Of a stretch of DNA of 60,818 bases, positions 1 through 8,033 are shown piece after piece (positions within the stretch are counted from its first letter, which is position 1; the number at the start of each line of letters is the position of its first letter). Source of the DNA: DASWJZ01 sp964440525. Its GTDB lineage: Bacteria > Pseudomonadota > Alphaproteobacteria > Rhizobiales > Afifellaceae. Made by a program: the position numbers and the translations under genes. A model generated the notes under the pieces. The model was not told the DNA's origin and searched no databases. It was given only the letters and a program-made list of their open reading frames with translations. The stretch is from positions 1 through 60,818 of the forward strand of contig CAYTTC010000011.1 of NCBI GenBank assembly GCA_964440525.1, in the 5' to 3' direction.

Positions 1-117
1 TCATTGCCGGTCCTCCGGTTAAACCGGAGGATGACCCGGCAATCCATTCCGTGACGGTCGAGTTCGCGATCGGCGCTACGGAATGGATCCCATGGTCAAG
101 CCATGGGATGACGACAA
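1..117. repeat. Palindromic intergenic repeat, family A copy 1
   Basis: A composite of nested inverted repeats. An arm pair around 10-32 (CCTCCGGTT/AACCGGAGG) is followed by ATCCATTCCGTGACGGTCGAG and, about 30 bases on, the complementary CGGAATGGATCC. The block ends in CCATGG...CCATGG and ATGACGACA. The same element in reverse orientation lies at 47673-47776. It is probably cut by the left window edge. It fills the space before trmB, so a trmB start inside it is unlikely. Confidence 0.8.
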
Positions 118-169
118 ACTCAAAGGCTTGCGGGGGTGGGAGGGTGGTGCTCCAACATCTCTCTTCGGA

Positions 170-853
170 ATGACTGAAGAACAGCGCCGCGGCGGCTCGT
201 TCTTCGGCCGGCGCAAGGGGAAGCCGCTCCGACCGGGCCAACGGCTGGCGATCGAGACGGTCCTTCCGGCGCTTCTGATCGATCTGAGCGAAAGTCCGCA
301 GCAGCAGCTTTCCGCGCTCTTTCAAGTCCCTGTCGACGCGGTTCGGCTCGAGATCGGCTTCGGTGGCGGCGAGCATCTCCTGCACGCGGCCCGGACCAAT
401 CCGACGATCGGCTTCATCGGGGTGGAGCCTTTCGAGAGCGGGCTCGCCAAGGCGGTTACCGCGATCGGGCGAGAGGGCATCTCGAACATCCGGCTCTACG
501 ACCAGGATGCCGCTCTGGTGCTCGACTGGCTGCCGGAAAAGTCGATCGCGCGGATCGACCTGCTCTTTCCCGACCCCTGGCCGAAGAAGCGGCACTGGAA
601 GCGCCGCTTCGTCAACCAGGCCAATCTCGACCGCGTTGTCCGCTGCCTTGCGGATGGCGGCGAGCTTCGCTTCGCGACCGATGTCGAAAGCTATGCGGAC
701 TGGGCGCGCGAGGAGGTCGCGAAGCATGGTGGGCTGATACCGACGGGTGAAAGCACCGAGCCTTGGGACGACTGGCCGGGCACGCGCTACGAGACGAAGG
801 CGGCACTCGCCGGCCGCGGGGCGCGATATCTTACGTTTCGGAAAGCGAGATAG
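170..853 (+). CDS. trmB: tRNA (guanine-N7-)-methyltransferase TrmB
   Basis: SAM-dependent enzyme that makes m7G46 in the variable loop of tRNAs in the cytoplasm. The 227-residue product has the family SAM-binding motif EIGFGGGEH (about residues 61-69) and the signature FPDPWPKKRHWKRR (about 135-148), followed by a C-terminal TRYETK motif typical of TrmB. The frame stays open upstream to 83, but that part lies in an intergenic palindromic repeat, so the ATG at 170 (MTEEQRRGG) is preferred. In related bacteria metK often precedes trmB; that gene would be outside the window. Confidence 0.96.
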   Translation: MTEEQRRGGSFFGRRKGKPLRPGQRLAIETVLPALLIDLSESPQQQLSALFQVPVDAVRLEIGFGGGEHLLHAARTNPTIGFIGVEPFESGLAKAVTAIGREGISNIRLYDQDAALVLDWLPEKSIARIDLLFPDPWPKKRHWKRRFVNQANLDRVVRCLADGGELRFATDVESYADWAREEVAKHGGLIPTGESTEPWDDWPGTRYETKAALAGRGARYLTFRKAR

Positions 854-867
854 CCACGCGCGAGCGG

Positions 868-1002
868 GCCCTCTCCCAGATGGAGAGGGTGGCCGCGGAG
901 CGGCCGGGTGAGGGGGTGCGACGTCTGAAGCCATGCACAATCGCCTGCGCCGCATCCCCTCATCCGTCGCCTTTGGCGACACCTTCTCCCTATGGGAGAA
1001 GG
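868..1002. repeat. Palindromic intergenic repeat, family C copy 1
   Basis: Two facing hairpins between the convergent ends of trmB and the next gene: CCCTCTCCC...GAGAGGGTG followed by GGTGAGGGGG, then CCCCTCATCCG, a small GTCGCC/GGCGAC hairpin and CCTTCTCCC/GGGAGAAGG. It abuts the stop codon of the minus-strand gene at 1003. The same architecture recurs at 45752-45951 and 59378-59517. Such blocks are common in Rhizobiales and may act as bidirectional terminators or mRNA stabilisers (inference). Confidence 0.75.
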
Positions 1003-1476
1003 CTAAGCCGCGCGCGGCGGCGTGAGAAGCAGTTCGGCGCGTGTGAGAGCGACGATCCTTCCGAAGCCCGCAACCATGTGGCCCGCGGCGATGTCGAAGC
1101 GAAAGAGCGAAAAGTCGGCGAAATCGGCATAGCGCGCGGCGTCGGGATTGTGCTGCAGGAAAAGGCGCCGCGCCTCCGGGTCACCGTCCCGCGCGCAGCG
1201 CCCCGTCAGCGTCAACCTGAGCGCAGTCATCGCCTCGGCGCCGGGTGCGGGCTCGCGGACGAAAAGAAGCGAGGCGCGAGCGTCGCGGTCAAGGTTGCGC
1301 GTGTGCTCCGCAAGCCGCGACAGAAGCATCAGCGGAGTGCCGTCGGCGGCTGGCGCGGTAGTTACATACGAGGCGAAGGGACCGCCGTCGGGCCCGAGGG
1401 TAGCAAGCGCGGCAGAACGTCCCGCCGCCAGCAGGCCCCGCGCAAGTTCTTGATTCGACGAGGTTTCCTCTGTCAT
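1003..1476 (-). CDS. Pyridoxamine 5'-phosphate oxidase-related FMN-binding protein (HugZ-like)
   Basis: A 157-residue protein with the split-barrel flavin-binding pattern of the PPOX superfamily. An N-terminal helix is followed by SAALATLGPDGGPFASYV (about residues 20-38), LLSRLAEHTRNL (51-62) and a RASLLFV strand. This arrangement resembles the heme-utilisation HugZ family and general pyridoxamine-phosphate-oxidase-like proteins. Members bind FMN or heme; the substrate cannot be read from sequence. It is transcribed divergently from chvI, and the 117-bp gap between them must hold both promoters. Confidence 0.8.
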   Translation of the reverse strand: MTEETSSNQELARGLLAAGRSAALATLGPDGGPFASYVTTAPAADGTPLMLLSRLAEHTRNLDRDARASLLFVREPAPGAEAMTALRLTLTGRCARDGDPEARRLFLQHNPDAARYADFADFSLFRFDIAAGHMVAGFGRIVALTRAELLLTPPRAA

Positions 1477-1509
1477 CGACCGCTGCGATCAAGCCCCGTC
1501 CGGAAATCC

Positions 1510-1538
1510 TTGTCACATTCTGTTCGCATTCTGTTACA
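1510..1538 (+). promoter_or_regulatory. Candidate chvI promoter with tandem 11-bp direct repeat
   Basis: The nonamer CATTCTGTT occurs at 1516-1524 and again at 1527-1535, a period of 11 bp, or about one helical turn. OmpR/PhoB-type regulators such as ChvI commonly bind tandem direct repeats with this spacing. TTGTCA at 1510-1515 could be a -35 box, with GTTACA at 1533-1538 as a weak -10 at 17-bp spacing. The position 56 bp or more before the chvI ATG fits autoregulation. Function is inferred only. Confidence 0.4.
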
Positions 1539-1593
1539 AAAGCGAGGGGGTGTGGGCCGCCAGTCGGGCGGTCACGATTCGAAAGGAGACGGC

Positions 1594-2295
1594 ATGCCGA
1601 CCATCGCGCTTGTCGACGATGACCGAAACATCCTGACCTCCGTCTCCATGACGTTGGAATCAGAAGGCTATCGGGTGACGACCTACAATGACGGGAGCAC
1701 GGCGCTCGACGGGCTCGCGCAGAATCCTCCCGATCTCGCCATCCTCGACATCAAGATGCCGCGCATGGACGGCATGGAGCTCTTGAGAAAACTTCGCCAG
1801 AGCACCGATCTCCCGGTCATCTTCCTGACCTCCAAGGACGACGAGATCGACGAGCTGTTCGGGCTGAAAATGGGGGCGGACGATTTCATCAAGAAGCCGT
1901 TCTCGCAACGGCTCTTGGTGGAGCGTGTCAAGGCGGTGCTGAGGCGCGCGCAACCCCGTGACGGCGCCGCCGTGCGGACGACCGAGCAAAGCCGCATCCT
2001 CGAGCGCGGCGCTTTGACCATGGATCAGGAACGCCACACCTGCACCTGGAACGGGCAGAACGTCACTCTGACGGTGACCGAGTTCCTCATCCTCTTCGCG
2101 CTGGCGCAGCGGCCGGGCGTGGTGAAGAGCCGCAACGCCCTCATGGACGCCGCCTATGACGATCAGGTCTATGTCGATGACCGCACAATCGACAGCCACA
2201 TCAAGCGGCTCCGCAAGAAGTTCAAGGCGGTCGACGACGAGTTCAACATGATCGAGACCCTCTACGGGGTGGGCTACCGCTTCCGAGAGGGCTAG
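1594..2295 (+). CDS. chvI: Two-component response regulator ChvI
   Basis: OmpR-family transcription factor of the ChvG/ChvI envelope-acid stress system of Rhizobiales. The 233-residue protein has a receiver domain (1-115) with acidic pocket VDDD near residue 8, phospho-acceptor D52 in AILDIKMPRMDG, a conserved T/S (LTSKDD) and K (IKKPF). A C-terminal winged helix (about 140-230) ends in DDRTIDSHIKRLRKKF and YGVGYRF. The ATG at 1594 has a strong GAAAGGAG Shine-Dalgarno. The sensor gene chvG starts 9 bp after the stop, so the two are co-transcribed. Confidence 0.96.
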   Translation: MPTIALVDDDRNILTSVSMTLESEGYRVTTYNDGSTALDGLAQNPPDLAILDIKMPRMDGMELLRKLRQSTDLPVIFLTSKDDEIDELFGLKMGADDFIKKPFSQRLLVERVKAVLRRAQPRDGAAVRTTEQSRILERGALTMDQERHTCTWNGQNVTLTVTEFLILFALAQRPGVVKSRNALMDAAYDDQVYVDDRTIDSHIKRLRKKFKAVDDEFNMIETLYGVGYRFREG

Positions 2296-2304
2296 TATTG
2301 TTTG

Positions 2305-4089
2305 ATGGTTGCCGACACAAACCGGACTGAGCAGGCCCCGCGCAGACGGTCGCTCGTTCCCGAGCGCTTGCGCGCGTCGGCGCGGGTCTTGCGGCCGATC
2401 CGGCACGGGCTCGGAAACCTCGGCCGGGCGGCGACCTCGAGCCTGACGCGGCGGATCGTCATCCTCAACCTGGCGGGGCTGATGGCGCTCGTCGCCGGCA
2501 TCCTCTACCTCAACCAGTTCCGCGCCGGCCTCACTGACACGCGCGTGCAGAGCCTGCTCGTGCAAGGCCAGATCATCGCGGCCGCGATCGCCGCGCAGGC
2601 AACGGTGGAGACCGACGCCATCACGCTCGACCCTGACAAGCTCCTCGAGCTGCAGGCCGGGCAGAGCGGCTCGCCCTATCGGTTCGGCGAGGGCGCTACG
2701 GATTTCCCCATCAACCCGGAAGGCGTGGCGCCGCTGCTGCGACGCCTGATCTCGCCGACCCGCACGCGAGCACGCATCTATGACATGGAAGGCGTGCTGA
2801 TCCTCGATTCCCGCGGCCTCTATATGCGCGGTCTCATCCAGACCTTCGACCTGCCACCGCTCGGCGAGAGCAAGAACATTCTCGAGCGCTGGTGGGACGC
2901 GGTGAAGCTCTGGTACCGCCGCGGCGACCTGCCCGTTTACGAAGAGATCGGCTCGGCCAACGGACGCGAGTATACGGAGGTCGCCGCGGCGCTGAACGGA
3001 CAATCGGCAAGCGTGGTGCGCGTCGGCGAAGACGGCGGCCTCATCGTCTCGGTCGCAGTTCCGGTGCAGCGCTACCGCGCCATCCTCGGCAGCCTGCTGC
3101 TCTCCACCGAGTCGGGCGACATCGACGCCATCGTGCAGGCCGAGCGGATGGCGATCCTGCGCGTCTCTCTCGTTGCCGCGGCCGTCATGGTGCTCCTGTC
3201 GATCCTGCTGGCGAGCACCATCGCCGGCCCGGTCCGCCGGCTCGCCGCCGCGGCCGAGCGGGTGCGCAGGGGCGTCAGGCATCGGCGGGCGGAGATTCCC
3301 GATCTCGGCAGCCGTAAGGACGAGATCGGGCACCTGGCGCGCGTGCTCGCCGACATGACCAACGCGCTTTACAAGCGCATGGAGGCGATCGAGAGTTTTG
3401 CCGCCGACGTGTCGCACGAGCTGAAGAACCCGCTGACCTCGCTTAGAAGCGCCGTGGAGACGCTGCCGATCGCCAAAACGGACGAGCAGCGCGCCCGCCT
3501 GCTTGGCGTCATCAAGCACGACGTGAAGCGGCTGGACCGGCTCATCACCGACATTTCCGACGCTTCGCGCCTCGACGCCGAGCTGGCCCGCGAGGCGACC
3601 GACCCGGTCGATATGGCAAAACTCCTGGAGACGGTGGTGTCGATCGCGCGCGAGACGCGGCTGTCGAACAAGCGCAAGATCGAGTTCACGCTCGAGCCGA
3701 GACGCTGGGGCAAGGATGCCTTCTACGTGCTCGGGCACGACAGCCGCCTCGGCCAGATCTTCAACAATCTGATCGACAATGCGCTATCCTTCTCGCCGCC
3801 CGAGGGGAGCGTGCGCATCCGCGCGTGGCGCGAACCGACGACGATCTGCGTGACGGTCGACGACGACGGTCCGGGCATTCGCGCCGACAATACCGAAAGC
3901 ATTTTCGAGCGCTTTTACACGGACCGCCCGGAGGCCGACGAGTTCGGCCAGAACTCCGGACTGGGCCTTGCCATCACGCGGCAGATCGTCGAGGCGCATC
4001 GCGGCACCATCCGAGCCGAGAACCGGCGCCGCGCCGATGGTAGCGTCGAGGGCGCGCGCTTCACGGTGATCCTCCCCGGGCCGAACTGA
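2305..4089 (+). CDS. chvG: Sensor histidine kinase ChvG
   Basis: Inner-membrane sensor kinase that phosphorylates ChvI. In 594 residues: a basic cytoplasmic N-tail, TM1 at about 51-69, a periplasmic sensor of about 210 residues, TM2 at about 285-307, a HAMP linker, the HisKA H-box with H371 in DVSHELKNPLTSLRS, and a HATPase domain with N-box (NNLIDNALSF), G1 (DDDGPGI) and G2 (NSGLGLAI) motifs. A TTG at 2302 immediately precedes the ATG, which has no strong Shine-Dalgarno, so translation is probably coupled to chvI. In S. meliloti the periplasmic inhibitor of this kinase is ExoR; its gene is not in the window. Confidence 0.95.
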   Translation: MVADTNRTEQAPRRRSLVPERLRASARVLRPIRHGLGNLGRAATSSLTRRIVILNLAGLMALVAGILYLNQFRAGLTDTRVQSLLVQGQIIAAAIAAQATVETDAITLDPDKLLELQAGQSGSPYRFGEGATDFPINPEGVAPLLRRLISPTRTRARIYDMEGVLILDSRGLYMRGLIQTFDLPPLGESKNILERWWDAVKLWYRRGDLPVYEEIGSANGREYTEVAAALNGQSASVVRVGEDGGLIVSVAVPVQRYRAILGSLLLSTESGDIDAIVQAERMAILRVSLVAAAVMVLLSILLASTIAGPVRRLAAAAERVRRGVRHRRAEIPDLGSRKDEIGHLARVLADMTNALYKRMEAIESFAADVSHELKNPLTSLRSAVETLPIAKTDEQRARLLGVIKHDVKRLDRLITDISDASRLDAELAREATDPVDMAKLLETVVSIARETRLSNKRKIEFTLEPRRWGKDAFYVLGHDSRLGQIFNNLIDNALSFSPPEGSVRIRAWREPTTICVTVDDDGPGIRADNTESIFERFYTDRPEADEFGQNSGLGLAITRQIVEAHRGTIRAENRRRADGSVEGARFTVILPGPN

Positions 4090-4097
4090 GCGAGACG

Positions 4098-4595
4098 ATG
4101 TCCGAAACCGTGCATGGGACCGCCGTGCTTGTCGGCGCCGACGGGGTGCTCATCCGCGGCGAATCGGGGGCCGGAAAATCCTCGCTCGCACTGGCGCTGA
4201 TCGAGCGCGGCGCCCGGCTCATCGCCGACGACCGGCTGACGCTTTCGGCCTGCCACGGCCGCATCGTCGCGACCGCTCCCGCGGCAATCTCAGGACAGAT
4301 CGAGCTTCGCGGCCGCGGCGTCATCGCCGTGCCGCACGAGCAAAGCGGCGTGATTCGCCTCATTGCCGATATCGTGAGCGAGGAGGGGCTGGACAGGATG
4401 CCGGAGCCGCACCAGCTATCCGCGATATTGCTCACAATCGCGCTTCCCCGCCAGCCGGTACCCGCCGCGACCGACTGGGCCGTGCGCCTCATCGAAGCGG
4501 CGCTGACCGCATTGACCTCGCAGCCCGATGGGGCTTGCGATTGGCGTAACTTTAGGGATTATGGCGGCCCTTCCCCACAAATGGCGTCTTCATGA
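4098..4595 (+). CDS. hprK: HPr kinase/phosphorylase, short alphaproteobacterial form
   Basis: Phosphorylates and dephosphorylates HPr on serine, tuning the nitrogen-type PTS to metabolic state. The product is only 165 residues: it keeps the C-terminal catalytic half, with P-loop GESGAGKSS at residues 21-29 and an ADDRL segment, and lacks the N-terminal domain of Firmicutes HprK, as is usual in alphaproteobacteria. The gene lies 9 bp after chvG, and its stop overlaps the EIIA start (ATGA at 4592-4595), so all five genes chvI-ptsH appear to be one transcription unit. Confidence 0.93.
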   Translation: MSETVHGTAVLVGADGVLIRGESGAGKSSLALALIERGARLIADDRLTLSACHGRIVATAPAAISGQIELRGRGVIAVPHEQSGVIRLIADIVSEEGLDRMPEPHQLSAILLTIALPRQPVPAATDWAVRLIEAALTALTSQPDGACDWRNFRDYGGPSPQMASS

Positions 4596-4993
4596 TCGGT
4601 CTCGTGCTTGTCACACATGGGCAGCTGGCGACGGAATTCAGGTCCGCCCTGGAGCATGTGGTTGGGCATCAGGAGGCCTGCGAGGCCGTGTCGATCGGCC
4701 CTGAGGACGACATGGAGGAACGGCGGCGCGACATCGTGGCGGCTGTCGAGCGCGTGAATGACGGCTCCGGCGTGATCCTGTTGACCGACATGTTCGGCGG
4801 TACGCCGTCTAACCTCGCCATTTCGGTGATGGAGCCCGGCCGTGTCGAGGTGGTCGCCGGCGTCAACCTGCCGATGCTGATCAAGCTCGCAAGCGTCAGG
4901 TCGGACGGGAACCTTGAAAACGCCGCCTGCTGCGCGCAGGACGCCGGCCGCAAATACATCAACGTCGCCAGCAAGCTTCTTGCCCACGGATGA
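4592..4993 (+). CDS. manX: PTS EIIA component, mannose family
   Basis: Cytoplasmic phosphocarrier of 133 residues that accepts phosphate from HPr. The phospho-histidine is H9 in GLVLVTHGQLA, and the family motif TDMFGGTPSN follows near residues 65-75. No EIIB, IIC or IID gene is nearby, so this protein is probably regulatory rather than part of a sugar transporter, as in other Rhizobiales. The start overlaps the hprK stop and the gene's own stop overlaps the ptsH start by four bases, indicating tight translational coupling. Confidence 0.93.
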   Translation: MIGLVLVTHGQLATEFRSALEHVVGHQEACEAVSIGPEDDMEERRRDIVAAVERVNDGSGVILLTDMFGGTPSNLAISVMEPGRVEVVAGVNLPMLIKLASVRSDGNLENAACCAQDAGRKYINVASKLLAHG

Positions 4994-5268
4994 TCGCGCC
5001 GGCGTCGCGCAATGTCACCATCGTGAACCGGCGCGGCCTGCACGCCCGCGCCTCTGCGCGCTTCGTCAAATGCGCCGAAGGTTTTGACTGCGAAATTACC
5101 GTGATCAAGGACGGTCAGAGCGTCGGTGGCACCTCGATCATGGGCCTGATGACGCTCGCGGCGGCGCCGGGCTCAACCATCGAGCTGCAAGCCGCGGGCC
5201 GCGAGGCGGAGGCGGCGCTCGACGCGCTGGCGGCGCTGATCGAGGAAGGGTTCGGCGAGACGGATTGA
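4990..5268 (+). CDS. ptsH: Phosphocarrier protein HPr (NPr-like)
   Basis: A 92-residue PTS phosphocarrier. The catalytic histidine is H18 in NRRGLHARASARF, and the regulatory serine targeted by HprK is S49 in GGTSIMGLMTLAA. Both sites are intact, so both enzyme-I phosphorylation and HprK control are possible. It is the last gene of the chvI-chvG-hprK-EIIA-ptsH unit; enzyme I (ptsP) is not in the window. The downstream gap to the minus-strand antitoxin is 51 bp and shows no convincing terminator. Confidence 0.95.
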   Translation: MIAPASRNVTIVNRRGLHARASARFVKCAEGFDCEITVIKDGQSVGGTSIMGLMTLAAAPGSTIELQAAGREAEAALDALAALIEEGFGETD

Positions 5269-5319
5269 AGTCGAGGCAGAATCGACAACGTCGATCCCCG
5301 CGGTTGTCTGAAAAGGACG

Positions 5320-5553
5320 TCAGTCGCGCTCACTCGCCGTTAGCCGATCAATCTTGAAGTCTGCCGGCAGGCGTCCCTCGTATTTCCACAGCCGCTCGAT
5401 GAACTCTCGCTGGCTCGCCGGCGTCTCGGCCTTCGTGGAACGTTGGCCCGGCGCGAGGATCTCCACGTCATCTCCAACCTTCAGGTCCAGAGCCTCAACG
5501 ACAATGGCGGGAAGCCGGATGGCCAGGCTGTTGCCCCATTTCGCGACTTTCAT
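5320..5553 (-). CDS. AbrB/MazE-family antitoxin, apparently orphan
   Basis: A 77-residue swapped-hairpin DNA-binding protein of the AbrB/MazE/SpoVT type. It opens with MKVAKWGNSLAIRLP, the usual family start, followed by LKVGDDVEILAPG. The C-terminal tail (EGRLPADFKIDRL) resembles the toxin-binding tail of VapB/MazE-type antitoxins. In complete modules a PIN or MazF toxin gene overlaps or follows the antitoxin stop; here only 51 bp separate it from the convergent ptsH end, so no toxin is present. Confidence 0.82.
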   Translation of the reverse strand: MKVAKWGNSLAIRLPAIVVEALDLKVGDDVEILAPGQRSTKAETPASQREFIERLWKYEGRLPADFKIDRLTASERD

Positions 5554-5641
5554 GGCGACCTCGGAAATACCAAGTCTGCCTCCATGTCCGGCTCGAATAA
5601 CCCTTAGTCAAGCGATGAGAATGCCGTCGCGGATAGGCCTC

Positions 5642-7921
5642 CTACCCGCTGATGTTGTAGGCGGCGAGGGCGGCCATGTTGACGATGTCGGAATCGCGCG
5701 CCGAGATCGGCAGGATCTGCACCGCGCGGTCGAAACCGACGAGGAGCGGTCCGAGCACCGTCGAGCCGCCGAGTTCCTGCAGCATGTTGGTCGAGATCGC
5801 GGCGGAGTGGCGGGCCGGCATCACGAGCACATTGGCGGGGCCCGAGAGACGGCAGAACGGATAGGATGTCATGACCGTCGCGTTCAGCGCGACGTCGGCA
5901 TTCATCTCGCCGTCATATTCGAAGTCGACGCGGCGGGAGTCGAGGATGCGGACGGCCTCGCGGACCTTCTCGGCACGCTCGCCGGGCGAACTGCCAAAAG
6001 TCGAATACGCCAGCATTGCTACGCGTGGGTCGAAGCCAAGCCGGCGCGCCACGCCGGCTGCTTCCACCGCGATGTCGGCGAGCTCCTCCGAATTCGGCAT
6101 GTCGTGCACGGCGGTATCGGCGACGACGACGGTGCGGCCACGGCAGAGCGCGATGGAAACGCCGATCACGCAATGGCCCGGCTTCGGATCGATGCAACGC
6201 CGGAGATCCTGCATCACCGTCGAGTAGCTCCGCGTGATGCCGGTAACGAGCCCGTCGGCGTCGCCGAGCGCCACCATGCAGGCGGCGAAATGGTTGCGGT
6301 CGGTGTTGATGAGCCGCGTGCAGTCGCGGAAGAGATAGCCTTGCCGCTGCAGACGCCCGTAAAGATATTCGGCGTAGGCATCGCGCCGCGTCGACACCCG
6401 GGCGTTCATGATTTCGATGTCGCCCTTCAGCTCGATCCCTGCCTCCGCCGCCCGCGACTTCACCAGCTCGTCGCGTCCAACCAAGATCGCAGTCCCGAAC
6501 CGCTGGTTGGCGAAGCTGACGGCGGCGCGGATGACCGCCTCCTCTTCGCCTTCCGCGAAGACGATACGTTGCGGATTCTGGCGGACGTGCGCGGTGATCT
6601 GCTGCAGCGTGGCAGCGATCGGATCGCGCCGCGCCGAAAGCTGGTGACGGTAAGTCTCCATGTCCTCGATCGGCCGCCGCGCCACGCCTGAGTCCATCGC
6701 CGCTTTGGCCACGGCCAGCGGAATCGCTGAGATGAGTCGCGGATCGAAGGGCACCGGAATGATGTAGCGCGGACCGAAGCGCGGACGGTTTCCCTGATAG
6801 GCGGCTAAGACCTCGTCAGGCACGTCTTCGCGCGCAAGTGTGGCAAGCGCCTCCGCCGCGGCGAGCTTCATCGCGTCGTTGATGGTTGTGGCGCGCACGT
6901 CGAGCGCGCCGCGGAAGATGTAGGGAAAGCCGAGAACGTTGTTCACCTGGTTCGGATAGTCCGAGCGCCCGGTCGCCACGATCGCATCGTCACGCACCTC
7001 GGCCACTTCTTCCGGCGTGATCTCCGGATCCGGATTGGCCATGGCGAAGATGATCGGGTTCTTCGCCATCGAGGCGATCATCTCTTTCGTGAGCGTGCCT
7101 TTTTGCGATAGGCCGAAGACCACGTCAGCGCCCTTCATGGCCTCCACCAGAGTGCGGGCTTTGGTCTCCGCCGCATGGGCTGATTTCCACTGATTCATGC
7201 CCTCGGTGCGGCCCTTGTAGACCACGCCTTTGGTGTCGCAGAGGATGACGTTGTCATGCGGCATGCCGGAGGCCTTGATCAGCTCCACGCAGGCGATCGC
7301 CGCGGCGCCGGCGCCGTTGCAGACGAGCTTGGCCGTGCGGAAGTCGCGGCCGGTGAGCTGCAACGCGTTCATCAGACCGGCGAGCGCGATGATCGCGGTG
7401 CCGTGCTGGTCGTCGTGGAAGACCGGAATGTCCATAAGCTCGCGCAGCCGGCTCTCGATCACGAAGCAGTCGGGCGCGCGGATATCTTCGAGATTGATGC
7501 CGCCGAAGGACGGGCCGAGGTAGCGCACGGCGTTGACGAATTCGTCCACGTCCTCGGTATCGACCTCGAGGTCGATCGCATCGATGTCGGCGAAGCGTTT
7601 GAAGAGCACCGCCTTGCCTTCCATCACGGGTTTGGAGGCGAGCGCCCCGAGATTGCCGAGCCCGAGGATGGCGGTGCCGTTGGAGATGACCGCGACCAGA
7701 TTGCCGCGTGTCGTGTAGTCGAAGGCAGCGTTCGGATCCTCCGCGATGCGCTTCACCGGAACGGCTACGCCCGGCGAATAGGCGAGCGACAGGTCGCGCT
7801 GCGTCGCCATCGGTTTGGTGGGAATGATCTCGAGCTTGCCCGGCCGGCCGCGCGAATGGAATTCCAGCGCCTCCTGGTCGGTTACCGTGACAACGCCCTT
7901 CCAACCCTTGTCTTCCGACAT
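5642..7921 (-). CDS. maeB: NADP-dependent malic enzyme with phosphotransacetylase-like C-terminal domain
   Basis: Converts malate to pyruvate and CO2 with NADPH formation, linking the TCA cycle to gluconeogenesis and lipid or PHB synthesis. The 759-residue protein has a malic-enzyme N-domain with SLAYSPGVAVP, FKRFADIDAIDLEV, HDDQHGTA and the nucleotide-binding GAGAAA region. A C-terminal half from about residue 430 is homologous to phosphotransacetylase and is usually regulatory. The start at 7921 (MSEDKGW) is chosen because conservation begins there, although the frame is open to 8077. It is divergent from the ABC transporter gene. Confidence 0.95.
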   Translation of the reverse strand: MSEDKGWKGVVTVTDQEALEFHSRGRPGKLEIIPTKPMATQRDLSLAYSPGVAVPVKRIAEDPNAAFDYTTRGNLVAVISNGTAILGLGNLGALASKPVMEGKAVLFKRFADIDAIDLEVDTEDVDEFVNAVRYLGPSFGGINLEDIRAPDCFVIESRLRELMDIPVFHDDQHGTAIIALAGLMNALQLTGRDFRTAKLVCNGAGAAAIACVELIKASGMPHDNVILCDTKGVVYKGRTEGMNQWKSAHAAETKARTLVEAMKGADVVFGLSQKGTLTKEMIASMAKNPIIFAMANPDPEITPEEVAEVRDDAIVATGRSDYPNQVNNVLGFPYIFRGALDVRATTINDAMKLAAAEALATLAREDVPDEVLAAYQGNRPRFGPRYIIPVPFDPRLISAIPLAVAKAAMDSGVARRPIEDMETYRHQLSARRDPIAATLQQITAHVRQNPQRIVFAEGEEEAVIRAAVSFANQRFGTAILVGRDELVKSRAAEAGIELKGDIEIMNARVSTRRDAYAEYLYGRLQRQGYLFRDCTRLINTDRNHFAACMVALGDADGLVTGITRSYSTVMQDLRRCIDPKPGHCVIGVSIALCRGRTVVVADTAVHDMPNSEELADIAVEAAGVARRLGFDPRVAMLAYSTFGSSPGERAEKVREAVRILDSRRVDFEYDGEMNADVALNATVMTSYPFCRLSGPANVLVMPARHSAAISTNMLQELGGSTVLGPLLVGFDRAVQILPISARDSDIVNMAALAAYNISG

Positions 7922-8033
7922 GCGTGCGTTCCCCCTGTTGCCGAAGAACTTACAGGGCCTTCTGCGACGGCCACAAGTCTGCGCGACGTGCTGCCACTGG
8001 CCGATGACGGCAGGACGCTCTATTTGAAGAGCC

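Noticed and set aside
868..1002. CRISPR-like appearance of recurring short palindromes here and in other gaps.
   Set aside because: The repeats are not arrayed with regular spacers, each gap holds one element, and no cas gene is present.
763..1593. N-terminal extension of ChvI through the repeat and the PPOX-family gene.
   Set aside because: The conserved receiver domain begins at 1594 with a strong Shine-Dalgarno; the extension is antisense to another gene.
1660..3738. A 692-codon minus-strand frame across chvI and chvG.
   Set aside because: Antisense shadow of the two-component genes with no recognisable domain.
5354..6691. A 445-codon plus-strand frame crossing the AbrB-type gene and maeB.
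   Set aside because: Antisense composition and overlap with two well-supported minus-strand genes.
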